Translations under genes and position numbers: made by a program
Part shown: one piece after another, positions 9,515-21,500 of the stretch
Layout of the letters: each line of letters opens with the position of its first letter
Numbering within the stretch: the first letter of the stretch is position 1
NCBI RefSeq assembly: GCF_029852145.1
Contig: NC_079969.1
Span: 26,466,459 to 26,530,458 of the forward strand
DNA length: 64,000 bases
Direction: 5' to 3'
From: Microplitis mediator
Lineage: Eukaryota > Arthropoda > Insecta > Hymenoptera > Braconidae
The notes under the pieces: model-generated
Told to the model about the DNA's origin: nothing
Database searches by the model: none
Seen by the model: only the letters and a program-made list of their open reading frames with translations

Positions 9515-12500
9515 TCACGAGTGTGATGCCCTCGTAGGGTCTTTTTTACCCGGGGACGAGGATACTTTAGTGATCGGTGAATTAATCATATAAGAATTGC
9601 CTTTTATTTCAGAAGGATGTCGGTGTGTACTTGCTGATAATTTTCTCGGTGGTTTTGCTATCTGTGTAGTCGAGAGTCCGCTCACAGGATATTTGTTCCT
9701 GCTCGAAATCGAGCTTGTGTTTGTATCCCGGGAGAGACCTATTGAATTTTTACCGCTGGAGGAAGCGGTGGCTGGGGTCGTTGTCATCGCGGAGGAGGAT
9801 GATGATGAAGCTGCTGCTGCTGATAGTGATGCTGATGAAGATGATGAACTCTCTACTGGATGCTTGGGCAGTACGAAAGCCTTGGTTTGCTTGAGCAGAT
9901 AACGGTCGTTGCAAAGCGCCGATATCAGTGGCAAGTCCAGGTTCCTGCTCTTCTCGCGAAGAGTCCGTATGTCAAGCATTCCGTCTTCTTTGCTGCCTTC
10001 GTTATCAGCTATGCTTGTCGTCGTTGTTGTCGTTGGCGGACAAGGTGCTGATGATGCTGAAGGAAGCGGTTGGTTTTTCTCCAGATTCTGAATTAAAAAA
10101 AACAACCAATTAAATTAAGAACTAGTATTTTGAGAAATTGATAGTGATATTGAGTGTCAGTTAATAAATTACCTGGATTTCGTAGGGAGGTGGTGGTGGC
10201 GGTGGAGGCAGACGTCTGTGCTTGGTCTGCGGCAATGACTGAAGTTTGCTGGCAGCCGGTGCTTCAAAACATTTAAGAATATTTTCATCGCTTCTGGTGC
10301 GCGAGAAAGTGTTGTGAGTGTAAGGATTCGCTGGAACAGAGGGTTCTCTTCGCAGACTGTGGCTACCAACGGATGACGAACAAGTGGCACCGCTGTAGAG
10401 AGAGCTCGTGCTGGCGGCGTAGTGGCTACTGAGATTACCGTGCACGGGGTAGTTGGAACTGGTGTCACTCAAGTTCAGGTTGGAAGCGTACTTTGAATTG
10501 CTGGAGGAGAATGATGATCCAGGTAAGTACGGAGTGCTGCGATAGACCACTGATGATTTGTTGTTGAATGACGGATAGGGAGGCGGAGGATAGGCAGCTG
10601 TCAGTCCTGACAACAGCGAACCCTGTTTTACGTCAATGTACTCCTGTTTTGATATCGCTGGGTCTTTCAGCGGGAACATTACGTAGTCGACATCAGAGTA
10701 GAGCTGCTGACGGTACTGCTCTATCTGAGATCGCGCTACTTGGCTAGTGTACACGGTCGCCAAACTGGGCGGTGGCGGGGGTGGTTGCCGCGTGTGAACC
10801 ATCGGCGGCGGAGGGGGAGGAGGCGGTTGGGGTGTCGGAGAGCCCAGATATGGAAGCAAAACGGGGCCACTTCGTGACGCGTGGACATCTAGATAATTAT
10901 TGGGGCCAACCACTAGCGCAGCTACGGGTGCGTGAACTGGCGTTGGCTTCATTTTGTCACCGGGGTAAGTTGGTGGCTGAATTCTCGGCGGTGGTTTTGG
11001 TGCCAATGCCGGTGGCGCTTCACTGGCTATCGAACAAGACTTGGTAGGTGTTGTAAGAATTGAATTCTTCGTTATATTTATAGAGGAACGATTATTTTTA
11101 ATACTAGCCATTCGCGATAATTCCTCGCCGGCATTCGGATACAACTTTGAAATGGCTTCTTGACACGCGACTGTAATTTGCGGGTATGGAGGAGGCGGTG
11201 GTGGCTCACGAGGAGTAACTGCATCGTTTCTCGGTGGAGTGGGCGGGGGAATTTGTATACGCTCGCGTGGAGACGTGTATGGAGGAGGTGGAGGTGGTGG
11301 TTCGCTTCTTCTAGGGGGGAGAGGAACGAAGTCAACTCGCGGAGCGTTGTAAGGAGGCGGTGGTGGAGGCTCTCTTTCAGCTCCAGATGGTATCGTAGCA
11401 CGTGACGAGCTTATTGATTTGTAGTCAATATTAGACGGGTAGGGAGGTGGGGTCGGTAATTGCCGTTCATTGCTGTCAATTCTTGGCGGCGGAGCAGGTG
11501 GCGGTGGCATTGTCACGTAATCACAATCAGAGTCCATAGAGTTACTTATTGTTTTACGTGGGGGATAGCGGCCGACAATTAAGTCAGAAAGTTCATCAGC
11601 AGACAGCAGCGGTCCCATTCCCGGAGGATCACTTCCGTCACCACGAAAACTTCCGGTACTCAGAATGCTGTTGCTTCGTGATCGTAAGTCATCTAGATGC
11701 TGATCGATGTTGCCGTTGGACAGGCCAATTGAACTTGTCAGATCTTCATCGTCGCCTTTACAAATACTGTATATAGGTTCTTGATCATCTTGATTGGCAT
11801 CCTCAGTGTAAACGTCACTATTCTCTGACCTCAATTCGCTGTGAATGGTGTAGAAGCCCGAGGTAACAGATGCCTCATCAGTTGTAGACTGAACCGAACT
11901 CAATGTACATACGTCACTGGTTGATATTGACTCGTTAGCGTCACCGCTCGGTGAGTATAATTCTGTTATCCTCTCGTCCTGTATCGCGCTGCTCCTCATT
12001 GTGTAGACTCCACTGGTCTCGCTGGCAATGTCCGTCCCAGTGAATCCCTCGTCGACATTCAAAGTCGAGCTGCTGTTGTTGTCCGCAAATGACTTGCCAG
12101 CTTTCTTGCACCTGTCGTAAATGACACCGGGAAAACTGGCGGATTCAGAAGAGACCGCTGAGTTTTGAGCGGTGTGTGAGTATCCCAATTCAAGACTAGA
12201 GCTAGCAGATGCACGTCTAGGTCTTGAGGTCACGGAATTATTGGTGAGTGGATTTATTACAACAGTACTGCAACTGCTGCTGCACTGAGAGCCTTCAGTG
12301 CACCCGGGATTGGTTGCCGAGCGCCTGGTGGCGGTGTTGCTGGTAAATGTCGTATCATTACCGTCAACTTCATCAGCGGGTGAAGTGATGGGCGATGAGG
12401 AACGCGATTGCTCGTCGCTGGTCAGCGGTGTTGAGTTTTCAGTGAGTCGAGCAAGACACTCTGTCGAGGCGGGTGCAGTGTCAGGTTCGTCTTCGCTGTG

Positions 12501-15500
12501 CACGCGATCACTGACGATACCCGAGGTCGTATTTGACGAAGTGCTCGAGATAACGGATATGCGCTGATCGCGACGTGAACCGCGGGCCGTCATACTCAAT
12601 TTACATCTAGCTGGGTACATGTAGCAGTCACGCAATACTTTGCGTTCCTCTTCCTCGCGTCTGCGCGCCTCAGTGACACGAGGCGCTATGGCCATTGAAA
12701 ACTGATGGGTGTCGCGACACAATCCGAGCAGCAGCTTGCTCTTGTCGTCGCATCCACTGTAAAGGGTGAGTTTGTCTGGCTGATCGACCGCGCGAATTTC
12801 AAATTTCTTGCGGTCAAAGCAGAGCTTGCCGATGTTGTTCCAGGCAAAAATCCGTGGAGTCTCTTGTTCAGTGTAAATTCTGACTCCGCGGGCGCAGATC
12901 GCGAGGAGAATGCGACCGGGGCCGACCTCCCCTTTGGTCCGTCGCAGCCGGTAGAGGTGAGCATTGAGCGGCGCCTCCAAGAGGACAGCCTCGCGTATGT
13001 ACTGGAGCTCTGCTTCTTCCCTTGAGAGTCCGCGATTGTCCCGGTGCTGGGACGCAAGCACGTTGAGGACGTTGGCCTCCAGACACATGTGTGGCGGCAA
13101 GTAGTCTGTGGGCTTGCAGTATCCGACACTACCGGCGTGGGGACGGTGACGTTCCTCGCTGTAGTCCCCCATGTCTGCCTGCAACGCGAGACCCGCGAGG
13201 ACCAACAGCGGGCTGACGATCTCCGGTGTGTGTAGGGGATGGTGAGGGTGGAGACTCTCCACCCCGCCTCCATGCCGGACAACATTGTCACGCAGCTGCA
13301 GGTAGTAGTGATGCCGTGTTGTTTCATCGCTGGAAATTTATTTTATCATTTTAATAAATGTATATATTTAATTTGTGAAGTTTTATTAACTAGGTCAGCT
13401 AAATAATTGTTTGTGTTTCAGGAAGTAAGGGATAGTGTTACATTTTAAATCTGATAGCTTTCATTGTTTAGAATATCAAGAGTAAATAATTTAAGTAAAA
13501 AATAAAATAAAATATTACTGAGAAACAGTTGCAAAGAGTATTAATATTTATGTGTCTTGGAAGATAATAATAGTAATTTTTAAATATTTATACCTTAATA
13601 ATAATGGAGTATCAATGTAATATCTAACGCGAAAGTAGAGCACAAAGGCTGGTCGTCCGCTGCTATCCAAGCCCTGGAATAAAAATAAATAAATTAATGT
13701 CAATAGATAATAGATAATTGTTAAATAATAATTGCGATAGTGATACGTCATTGTCAGGGTGAAATAGGATCCAAGAGGATGATAAGTTTTTAAAATAACT
13801 TTTTATAATTCCCGGAAGCTAAACAATCGATCATCGATCGCCGATCAGATACCGATGCTCCATTATTGAGGAACGAAATTGCCTGGACTACTCGCAAATG
13901 AAACCAATTTAGCTCTGAATGGCCAAGAAGACGCAACCGGTGCACGCATGCCTCCGGGCCTACGGAGACCTGTTGTATAGAAACCTACTGGAGCTAAGGC
14001 CACCTTGCGCGCTTATCTACTTCCCTCATGTGAGTAATTATTCCAAATGTTCCAGTTCGGGTTGTTTTTTTTTTTTAATCAATTTTTTTTTTCAATGCAG
14101 AGATAGTCAATGGCAAATGGAAAAATTGATAATCATTAAGGATCGTTAAATTTTTTTTTTATCAGATGGATTAAAAATGATCGCGTGCGGATGCCAATCG
14201 CCCACACAAGTCTCCGCCCACATGAGGCCCAAATGCGGTAGCAAAGTCAATAAACTCAGTCAATAAAAAATAAATATAATTATAATTATAATTACGATGA
14301 TAATAATAATAAGTATTGTAATAAATAATGAAATACCGAATGATGACGAAATTATAATGTAACTCAGTGAGTCATATTTATTTTGATGTTAATTTGTTGT
14401 GTAAACTTTTTTATTATTTTTTTTAATTATAAATATTTGGCGAAAATTTTTCTGTGAATGTGATAATTTTTTTAATTATTTCGACAGAATTTTTTTTTTC
14501 GATTTAAGGTAAAAGCCCCTATACCCGCTCACTTTTCATTGGAGTGAGGTTTAATTACTCAATATAAATGATTAAATAAAATGAAAAACCATATTTTTTT
14601 TTTATAGTTATTTTTTGTAGTTTCAAGTATTAGAATAAAAATGATACTGAAGTTAGCAGACGTCTAATAATTTTTGGATTTTTTTTTAGACGATAAACCA
14701 TAAGAAAAAAAATATTTGAAAAAATTGCACCTGAAGTTTTTTAAATTTTCTACATGTGCATATTTTTAGATTTCGTTTTTTTGTAATTGATGAGGTGAAA
14801 AAAAAATCCGAACATTACTAATTGTCTGCTATCTTCAGGATCATGAATAAAATTTAAGTTTCAAGAATAATGTCGATAATTAATTATTATTAATTTTTAA
14901 AATAAGGTCCTTGAGTGTACCCATAGTCGCTCACTGAAAGTTGTCATGTACCATTACTCGATCAACACATGGCCATAGTCGCTCAAAGACAATATCCAAT
15001 TAAACTATGATAAGTTTATTGGTTTGGAAAATAATTTATAAATTATACTACTTAATTCTTTCACAATATAAAATTTCATGGATTTTAAAAATATATTTAA
15101 TAAGATATAGTTACCAAAATTCTCAAAAAATTTGATGTAACCTAAATTTAATCTAACGAATGGTCAAAGTAAAAAATCCCCGGCTTTGCGCGATTTTGCA
15201 AACAGTCACTTAATTTAAATTTATAATTTATTATAAAATAATTTGATACATGATATATTTTAATATAATACTAAAGTTAGCCGACGTCTAATAAATTTTG
15301 GATTTTCTTTTAGACGATCAATTATAAAAAAAAAAAAATTGAAAAAAATTGCACTTGTAGTCTTTTAAATTTTCTACATGTGCATATTTTTATTTTTTTT
15401 TTTCTTCAAATTTCACGTTAAAAAAAAATCAAAAAATTTTTAATTGTCTTCTAACTTTAGGATTGTTATTTTAATACATTTAGATTCACAAATAATATTT

Positions 15501-18500
15501 TTTTTAGTTGAACCTTGTGTTTATAAAAATTATAAAAAAACGAATTAAACAGTTAAAGTGAGCAATGGTACTGAGCGGGTATAGGGGCTTTTACCTTAAC
15601 AGAAAATTTGATGATGAATTTTTTGAAAAAATTAAAAAATTTTAAATAGATGAGAAATTTAAAAATAATTTTTTTCGAAAACGGAAGTGAGTTTATTTTA
15701 GACTTGGGCACAAGTGGCGCGATCGGGATTAAATGGATTTGAATAAAAAATTTAGAGAAAGTAATAAAATAGTAATTAATTATCGTACATAAAAGAAGCA
15801 TCGTTAAAAATAGTTAAGAATGGATGGTCTTTATAATGAATATTTTATTGAAAAATAAATAATTCAAAGACAAGCATAAAGAATAACTTTAATCCGACGT
15901 ATGCTTCAGCGGATTTTGTTGTGTCCGAGCTACCGGTCTTTATTATAATTATAATTTCGTGGTATTAGAAATGCGGTAAAAAAATTTCCAGCTTAAAAAG
16001 TTGTGTAACAGTTATAGGAAAAAAAAAAAAGTAATAATAATAATTATGATGTTGATGATGATGATAAAAATGATGAATTTTTTAACGTCGGGATATTGGA
16101 TAGATTTAGGCTGAAATTTCATTATAGGACAAATTGAAGAGGTCCCGAGTGAGGAATGCGCACCAGGCCATTGTGAAAGGTTGATAAATTATCCCCTGGT
16201 GCTCGGGCTCTCTCGGGCTCCTCTCTGTCGCTCCTCAGCCGAGAGGCCACGCAGTCAATAACGAATTCCAGTCCAAATTCGGTAGCACGAAAATTTGACT
16301 CGGAGGCACCGAGGGAGAGACAGAGAGGGAGGACCAAGACCAGCTGAGTATCAGTCTTAGTTCGTAGCTGTGTGCCCGAGAGAGAGGTCCCAGTGAAATA
16401 AACAAGTCTTGCTCGGTACCAGAGACCGAGAGTGAGCAGGAGAGTAAATAAATAACCGAGTGAGCAAAAGAGAAGCAAAATAACCGAGTCGTGTCTAGAC
16501 CTAAACCCTCCGGTCAAATCGCGGCAAATTACCGTCCCGGATCCCCATTCTCATATTTTACGAACCATAAATATTAATTCACCTTCCCCTCGCCCTCTTC
16601 CCTCTTCTCTCTTTCCTCTCCCGTCCCCCGAGCCCGTCTCCGGGCGTACAGTCTTGCCCAAGAGCTTCTGCTAGTCTTGAGGCTTGACATGCTCACAAAC
16701 CACCGAGTCCAATTGACATCGAGCCCCCCGTCCTACCATTTATTTAACAGCAGATAAATATTTTTATTTACTCTTTTTTTAAAATTTGTTACAGCAGCTC
16801 TGGACCGAGCTCCGGACGGAGCACGATCATTTTAATAGGAGTTACATATCGGGAAGGTAAAAGTATAAGTTGCTCTTGTTGGTGTAACTGCTGGTGCTGA
16901 TGGTGGACTTGAGAGACTGAAACGAGATGCACCACAAGAGATAATGACGTAGTCCGGTAGCCTGTTTCACCGGGCGAGTATTTATTGGTTATTGGCGGGC
17001 CATCATTAGTGTGGCCCGAGTGTAAGAGAGAATAAAAATAAATGTTTAAATACTACAGCCACCGAGGAGACTGAGACTGAGACTGAGAATGAGACTGAGA
17101 CTGAGACGTATATGTAGTAGATTACTCAGAGATATCGGTCAATGTGGATGCTACCAACTACCAAACCAACTACTTGTCTTACGAGTTCGTTTCTCAGAGC
17201 AACAACTCCGACTTCTCTGACTCGGCTCATCTTATTCCAGCTTACGAGTTTTCTCCCAACTCTCTTTTTCATCTCGTACAATGTTAATGTCTTTATCATT
17301 TATTTTTATATTTATTACATACTCGGGATTTAATACTCACGTAAGTATGGGAGCTTCGCCAATTTTTAGGCGCGTACTTGCTGAGCTTACTCTCGGGATC
17401 CACAAACAGGTACTCGCCGTCTGTATTTAAAAAAAAATAAATTTCATTATTATTACTAATATTTATCAGTAGTAAGATAGTAATTTTATATAAATAAATT
17501 TATCGACAAGATAAACAGGCAATTAAATATTTTTAATGGAAGTGATAGTAATTTTTATTTATTTTTGGTGTGGAAATATTTAAGTGGCTTTTATTGTTCT
17601 AATGGACTGATAAATATTATTTTACAAATATATATACGTATGTGAAAATAATATATGCCGGGTTGAATCCCATGTGTGGATTCTTTCAGGAATAAAACAA
17701 TGAAAGAACTTTCCTTATATAAACAAAGCTGATGCTGAATGAAACGACCGCGGCCAGAAAACTTGTCCTGCCCACTTAAACTTGGCTCTTGTCGAGTATC
17801 CGAAACTCTTCATAATACATGTAAGGAATTTTAGCCAGTAGATTAAAACAAAATAAAATAAAATAAAAAGAGAGGTGGATTTGTGCCATGGCAACAGCCC
17901 TCGAGTGGGTTTTATTTTTTGTTTCAGTGGAGGGAACCGAGACCGAGGCAACCTCGAGCACACCTGCTCCGAAAGCACGTTTGGGGATATATATAGAAGG
18001 CATTTAGCGATAAGTTTCTACAGGTTTTGGGTTTAATGCTTTGAATAAATCTCGAGGAAGCAGAACTGAAGCGGTCTTCCTGGACGTCCTATCGCTGGAA
18101 TGGTCAATGCTGCGGGTTTATTTATGTATAGAAACAAAGTGGAGAAGCAGAAGCTGAAAAAGTTGAAGCAAAGCAACTTCGTGACAAGAAGGAGGCCGTA
18201 AGGAAGAACGATCTCATAAACCCAGCGTGTTTCCCAGAAAGAAACAATGCCTTACCACTGCCGCCGGTACGGCAATGCTTCGTAACCGTAATTACGACCA
18301 TAATCACCCCTCTGATTGCCGGGAAGGCGTAGCGAGAGAGAAAACGAGAGACCAGCGGTGAAGAAAGAGTTAAGTAGTGTAGAGAACAAGTATATAAAGA
18401 GATAGAGGCAGAGGTAAAGGTAGAGAAGGTTGGGAAGGAGAAGGATGATCTCACACGTTACCTGGACTTATGAGAATAACTTTGAGCTGATGGGCACTCG

Positions 18501-21500
18501 CATCACATCACATCAGCATTCCCCGGAGACGTTAAAAGGCTGGAAACCCGTGTGGAGAGCTCTGTCCCCCTCGCCACGCTAATGATCGTAATCATAATAA
18601 TACGTCAATGATAATCGAGCGCCAATGCGCTTATGCTTTTGGTTGGAATTCGAGGCGATCTAAGGGAACGGAACGGACACTGGGATCGTATCGGCGGGCA
18701 CGGCATGGCGCGGTCAGTCAGAGCTCCACTGAGGAGGACAGAGATGAGGAAGACAGTGAGGCACGGGGAATGTTAAGGCATTCCACATTAGTCGCGCCAC
18801 CCCGTGAGCGAGTACCGCGAGGCGGGAGTAGTGTGTCGCGTCATGAGGAGAGGGTGATGGGTCGCATACCTGAATGCCCGTGTAGTGAAGAAGAAGCCTT
18901 GCTCGTTCTTCGGCCCCCTCGGTCACTGAACGCGAATATGCATTTTATTCTCTTCCTACATCACGTGGTCCCTTTCTCTCGATTTTTGTACCACAGGGAA
19001 TTTTTTTAAATATTTATTTACAAATAAATCGACGGATAAATATAAATACATGCATGGGTGCGTTAATATCGTCGTAAACAATTTGTTTAAGTATGTAGAG
19101 TGAATTAAAATTTTCATTTTTATTTATAATAAGTTGTCCACGTGTGTGAGGATCAAGACGAGGACAAGGATGAGGATGAGGTTGAAGAAGGAAAGATACG
19201 GAGGGAAATAAAAAGAGAAAGGGGTATAGGGTACTCGGCTCATCTTCCTGATGCTCACGGGATCCCCGGGGGGTCCTAGTATCTCAAGTCTCGTCGCATA
19301 TTTCAGCTCGATCAAATTATTCCGAGGAACAAAACACGCCGGGTAAATACAACGAGTCTTGAGAGAAGTTGGAGTGAGAGGAAGAGGGAGACGGAGAGAC
19401 AGAGAGAGAGTCAACTTTACTTGCGGTGTGTTGAGATGGCCGCCGAGTAAAGTCAGCCAAGAAGAGGAAGAAGAATAGGAGGAAGGAGAAAGAGCCACGA
19501 AGGGCCAAGGACGGAGGAGCGAGATGAGCTGCTGCAGTCCCGGGTGTGGAAGAGAGTCCGAGGATGAAGGACGGACGGAGGACAGCTACGACGACGCTCC
19601 AGTGGTAGTGCTGGTACTGGTGGTGCTGATGGTGCTGGTGGTGGTGGAATTCGAAAGAAGCGAAAATGTAAAATGAAAAAAAAAGTATAAAATAAAAATG
19701 CCAGAACTGATGGCGAAGGAGAGAAGAAGTTGGAATGGCCCTCGCCAGCTGCTACTTGCTATATCGCTAAAATCTTAAACTCCCCCTCCTTTTATTCCCT
19801 CAACTCGTATATATACATACATACATACAATACATACATATACCGTCCAAGTAAGTGTATAGGTGTGTATTATATTCTTACATCCTTCAGTCCACCCACA
19901 CTCTACATAAATTAAATCCCCCCAAACGTCCGTTTCGATTTTAAAATAATTTTATAAAAAATTAATTTTTTATTATTATTGTAAATTAAAACTTTTTTAA
20001 TTTATCAATGAGTCATTCAAGTTCTTATTCTGCGTAGTATGTTGATGTTGACGGGCATTAAACCACTGGGATGTATCACGCGTCAAGGTTATTTTATCTC
20101 GGTTTATTTTTATTAGTCCTTATTACCAAGAGTCACTAAATAAAAGTACAAGTTAACATTTATTTTAGCAGTTAACTACAGAAGCCCACTAAACAACCTA
20201 ATCTTTGGTGTAATTGTAAGAGCATTGCGCATATATGTACAGCCCGTAAGATTTATTAACGCGGGAATATTTCGCCATAAATCTGACGGTGAGACGCGAG
20301 AGAAAATAAGGAAGTGAAACAAGATGGCGGTAAAGGCTCGTCGCGGTGCTCGTGGCCTGGGTAATGTAGAGGCCAATGTTGCTGCTGCATATCGGGGAAA
20401 GGTGTTGTTTATGAGTCTTGGGGTGAAGCATAAAAAAACAGCTAACCTGGTCCTGAATAAGGATTCACCAGCACATACTTGCCAAGTTTACGTTTAGTTT
20501 CCTCGGAATCGCGATTCGCGTCCTGTGTCGCTTGATACCATTCGCGGGCGCATTTTCGCGGGCATCTGCTGGACTCCTATAGTGTGTGTAGCTTTGGTTT
20601 GTTCGTCGTCTGGGTCTTGTATCGGTATTATATACAATGCTCTAAGTATTATATGAGGACTGGTACGCTCTTACTCTGTGCTACTCCGACTCGGGCTCTG
20701 GTGATGTGAGCAGAGGCAAAGGCCCATTCTGCCCCCCACCAGTGGACATGAGCCAGCACAACGTACCCGGGCAGCAGAGTCCTCACCCTCTCACATTCCT
20801 GGGACCGAAGTGGTCGCGCGGCTGCGTTCTGAAGCCGAGGAGGATCGGGGCCCGCCGTGCCGCGTCGGGACTCAATGATGATGGTGGGAGGTGGAATACA
20901 AGGCACCCTATACAAATCACCGGGCTACCGTCTTACCCGCGAGCGCTTTCTCTTTCTCTCTTACTCCTTATACTACTACACTACTTATACATTTATACAT
21001 ATATACACTCTTTACTCTCCTCTTAATACTTTTTTTATTTATATTTTTATTTTCGTCTCTTTCAGCTCCTGTTTTTTTCCTCTCACCAGCCATACCCAGG
21101 CCTTTCTAAATCTTTATACAATTCTACTTACACTAGACTATTGCATTTTGCGGATTATTTTTAAAAAATCACATACGAGTCGTTAAAATTAATAATGCAA
21201 AATGCACTTGAAGTAGACGGTGCTCGCGAGAGGAGTGTGGGGTCCATCGATTTGATTACGATTAATGTGCCGAACGGAGTGGAACGAGAGCGAGGTATTG
21301 GGATGATGAAGGCCGAGGCCCAAGGGCTCGAAATAATTCCCAAGAGCCCTTCTTCACGGAAAGCAAGTCACGCGAATCGCTTCAAGGGTCCAACGGGCCC
21401 CGATGGTATGTATATAATACGGGTTCCGCAACGCCAGAGTTTCTATTTTTAGCAGCAATGCGCGTACCCGCCGGCACGGAGATGGAACTTGTAAAATGAC

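Larger units (their letters stand above)
13674..17340 (-). other. expanded intron 3
   Basis: Contains two MITE copies (14641, 15265), a GC-richer block at 13.92-14.03 kb with a + strand open frame running into a GTGAGT donor-like site, and a GC-rich segment at about 16.1-16.9 kb without a convincing gene. A hexanucleotide-like GAGACT run lies near 17.06-17.11 kb. The conserved-looking GC islands could be enhancers of expanded, which is inference. Confidence 0.5.

Noticed and set aside
9597..9902. A 101-codon + strand frame rich in E, D and A
   Set aside because: It is the antisense shadow of the serine-rich Expanded C-terminus.
12686..13327. A 213-codon minus-strand frame
   Set aside because: It overlaps the Expanded FERM exon in another frame, has no domain features, and is a shadow of a GC-rich coding region.
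16122..16517. A 131-codon minus-strand frame in an expanded intron
   Set aside because: It has no recognisable features and lies in a purine-repeat-rich GC island. It does not join Expanded exons in phase.
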